Of a stretch of 64,000 bases of DNA, positions 62,147-64,000 are shown one piece after another. This DNA is from Micromonospora rubida. Its GTDB lineage: Bacteria; Actinomycetota; Actinomycetes; Mycobacteriales; Micromonosporaceae. Below the pieces are notes generated by a model. It searched no databases, was not told the origin of the DNA, and saw nothing but the letters and a program-made list of their open reading frames with translations. Position 1 is the first letter of the stretch, and each line of letters starts with the position of its first letter. A program made the translations under genes and the position numbers. The stretch covers positions 558,001 through 622,000 of the forward strand of contig NZ_JAAALO010000003.1 of assembly GCF_009908295.1 (NCBI RefSeq), read 5' to 3'.

Positions 62147-64000
62147 GTGAACCAGCACGACCTCGATGTCCTCGACGAGATCCAGCGGCGGGTGCTCTGG
62201 CTCGCCACCCGGATCGTCGACGCCGCCAACCACGACCGGGACACCGGCGACGGGGTGAAGGTCGGCGGCCACCAGGCGTCCAGCGCCTCCCTGGTCACCG
62301 CGATGACCGCGCTGTGGTTCGCCCATCTCGACGCCGAGGACCGGGTGGCGGTCAAACCGCACGCCTCCCCGGTCTTCCACGCCGTCCAGTACCTGCTGGG
62401 CAACCTGGACCGGTCGTACCTGCCGAGGCTGCGGGCCCGGGGCGGCCTCCAGTCGTACCCGTCGCGCACCAAGGACCCGGACGGCGTCGACTTCTCCACC
62501 GGCTCGGTCGGCCTCGGCGCCGCCGCGCCGCTGTTCGCCGCCGTCACCCGGCGGTACGTCGACGCCCACTTCGGCGAGCGCCCGCACTCCCGGTTCGTCG
62601 CGCTGATCGGCGACGCCGAGCTGGACGAGGGCAACATCTGGGAGGCCGTCGCCGACCCCGCCACCAACGGGCTGGGCAACGTGATGTGGCTGGTCGACTT
62701 CAACCGTCAGTCGCTGGACCGGGTCGTCCCCGGGGTGCGGATCAACCAGTGGCGCGGCCAGTTCGAGGCCGCCGGCTGGCACGTCGTCGAGGTCAAGTAC
62801 GGCCGCCGGCTCGCCCAGGCGTACGCCCGGCCGGGCGGGGAGGCGCTGCGCGACTGGATCGACGCGATGCCCAACGAGCAGTACCAGTCGCTGTTCGGGC
62901 TGGCCGGCCCGGCGCTGCGCGCGCAGTTCCTCGACGGGGCGCCCGCCGGGATCGCCGAGCTCATCGCCGACATCGCCGACGACGAGCTGGGTCCGCTGGT
63001 CACCGACCTGGGCGGGCACGACCTCGCGGCGATGCTCGACGCGTACGCCCAGTGCGACGCGGTCACCGACCGGCCCAGTGTGGTCTTCGCGTACACGGTG
63101 AAGGGGTGGGGGCTGCCGATCGCCGGCAACCCGCGCAACCACTCGGCGCTGCTGTCCACCGGGCAGGTCGACGCCCTGCGCGCCGCGCAGGGCCTGACCG
63201 CCGAGACCGAGTGGGACCGCCTCGACCCAGCGACCCCGGCCGGCATCCGGGCCGGCGAGCGCCGCGAGGCGCTGTCCCGCGCGCCCCGCGAGCGGGCGCT
63301 GCCGGTCACCGTTCCGGAGACCACCCGGGTACGCGCCAACAAGCCCGTCTCCACCCAGGAGGTCTTCGGCCGGGTGCTGGTGGAGCTGGCCCGGGACGAG
63401 AACATCGCCCCGTACCTGGTCACCACCGCGCCGGACGTGGCCACCTCCACCAACCTGGCCGGGTTCATCAACAAGACCGGGGTGTTCGCCCCGACCGCGC
63501 AGCGGTCCTGGACGGAGGACCGGATGCTGCGCTGGACGGAGAGCCCGTCGGGCCAGCACATCGAGCTGGGCATCTCGGAGATGAACCTGTTCCTGCTGCT
63601 CGGCCAGCTCGGCCTGTCCTGGGACCTGTCGGGGCAGCCGCTGCTGCCGGTCGGCACGGTCTACGACCCGTTCGTGCTGCGCGGCCTCGACGCGTTCCTG
63701 TACGGCACATACTCCGGCTCCCGGTTCGTGGTCGCCGGCACCCCGTCGGGCATCACCCTCGCCCCCGAGGGCGGCGCACACCAGTCGACGATCACCGCCT
63801 CGGTCGGGCTGGAGCTGCCCGGGGTCACCTTCGTCGAGCCGGCGTACGCGGCCACCCTCGACTGGCTGCTCTGCGACGCGATCGGGCAGATCGCCGCCGG
63901 TGGCGTGCCGGCCACCACCGCCGCGCCGGCCGAGGACGGGGCGTACTACTTCCGGCTCAGCACCCGCCCGATCGACCAGGCCCCCTTCGAGGCGGCCCGG
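62147..64000 (+). CDS. Thiamine-diphosphate E1/transketolase-like enzyme, 3'-truncated by the window edge
   Basis: From GTG 62147 (VNQHDLDVLDEIQRRVLWLA) the frame is open for 618 codons to the right edge. DGVKVGGHQASSASLVTAMT, KPHASPVFHAVQYLLGNLD and the TPP motif ALIGDAELDEGNIWEAV ... NVMWLVDFNRQSLDRVVPG are as in homodimeric pyruvate dehydrogenase E1 (AceE) and transketolase. The middle domain continues with ISEMNLFLLLGQLGLSWDLS. It lies 117 bases after gatB, past a terminator. It may act on pyruvate or another 2-oxoacid; dihydrolipoyl partners are not in the window. Confidence 0.85.
   Translation, partial: MNQHDLDVLDEIQRRVLWLATRIVDAANHDRDTGDGVKVGGHQASSASLVTAMTALWFAHLDAEDRVAVKPHASPVFHAVQYLLGNLDRSYLPRLRARGGLQSYPSRTKDPDGVDFSTGSVGLGAAAPLFAAVTRRYVDAHFGERPHSRFVALIGDAELDEGNIWEAVADPATNGLGNVMWLVDFNRQSLDRVVPGVRINQWRGQFEAAGWHVVEVKYGRRLAQAYARPGGEALRDWIDAMPNEQYQSLFGLAGPALRAQFLDGAPAGIAELIADIADDELGPLVTDLGGHDLAAMLDAYAQCDAVTDRPSVVFAYTVKGWGLPIAGNPRNHSALLSTGQVDALRAAQGLTAETEWDRLDPATPAGIRAGERREALSRAPRERALPVTVPETTRVRANKPVSTQEVFGRVLVELARDENIAPYLVTTAPDVATSTNLAGFINKTGVFAPTAQRSWTEDRMLRWTESPSGQHIELGISEMNLFLLLGQLGLSWDLSGQPLLPVGTVYDPFVLRGLDAFLYGTYSGSRFVVAGTPSGITLAPEGGAHQSTITASVGLELPGVTFVEPAYAATLDWLLCDAIGQIAAGGVPATTAAPAEDGAYYFRLSTRPIDQAPFEAAR

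Overview
The window is chromosomal DNA of very high GC content from an actinomycete, most likely a member of the Micromonosporaceae; the genus is not asserted. The reasons are near-universal G/C third codon positions, many GTG starts, ATGA and GTGA gene overlaps, a SigC-type ECF sigma factor, WYL and ROK regulators, and a gene block (etfBA, cysteine desulfurase, mnmA, a MetE-like gene, ligA, gatCAB) in the order known from other Actinobacteria, including Mycobacterium tuberculosis Rv3029c-Rv3009c. No plasmid, prophage, insertion sequence or CRISPR array was seen.

Left part (1-8.0 kb): an extracellular or cell-wall polysaccharide locus. It holds a family 4 glycosyltransferase entering from the left edge, an O-antigen polymerase/ligase-like membrane protein, a flippase-like membrane protein, a Tat-exported beta-helix protein, a polyprenyl-phosphate sugar transferase and an LCP-family transferase. 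Together they could start, build, export and anchor a glycan.

8.1-13.5 kb is a patchwork of small accessory genes. It contains a MOSC-domain gene that carries a methyltransferase-like scrap at its N-terminus and a frameshift near its end. Next come a winged-helix/VOC/WYL-regulator group with a perfect 11-bp inverted repeat as candidate operator, and a GNAT gene that runs into its convergent neighbour. The most unusual item is an HNH endonuclease gene whose stop codon lies inside a complete tRNA-shaped sequence (12371-12444). That sequence has a leucine-type UAG anticodon but no long variable arm. A Bcp peroxiredoxin follows.

13.6-23.5 kb is a metal and redox region. A Ni/Co ECF transporter operon (cbiM, PDGLE protein, cbiQ, cbiO) is preceded by a close match to the nickel-responsive Nur box. 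Then a SigC-like sigma factor, a MauE-type DoxX protein and a DsbA-like protein stand back to back with a zinc-finger anti-sigma gene, a CopC-CopD-YtkA fusion and a YcnI copper protein.

23.7-45.5 kb is mostly ordinary metabolism and transport: a GT87 mannosyltransferase-like protein, oligoribonuclease, a DUF4396 membrane protein behind a CsoR-type palindrome, a DctA-like symporter, a NagZ-like glycosidase divergent from a ROK regulator, ABC transporters, ribokinase, a secreted hydrolase, two DUF6232 paralogues, enoyl-CoA hydratase, a TPP enzyme and small membrane proteins. Two decayed genes lie here: a frameshifted DoxX protein and the tail of an ABC-2 permease.

45.7-64.0 kb is the conserved block: etfBA, then a perfect 64-bp palindrome, a G-quadruplex motif and a second hairpin, then cysteine desulfurase, mnmA, a MetE-like gene, a VOC protein, an ADP-ribosylglycohydrolase, a membrane-tethered PemK/MazF-like protein, ligA, a membrane GGDEF-EAL protein, gatCAB, and a thiamine-diphosphate E1/transketolase-like gene running off the right edge. 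Two copies of one 56-64 bp hairpin element (26.8 kb and 52.7 kb) share arms, loop length and one conserved G/T mispair position, and are the clearest dispersed repeat.
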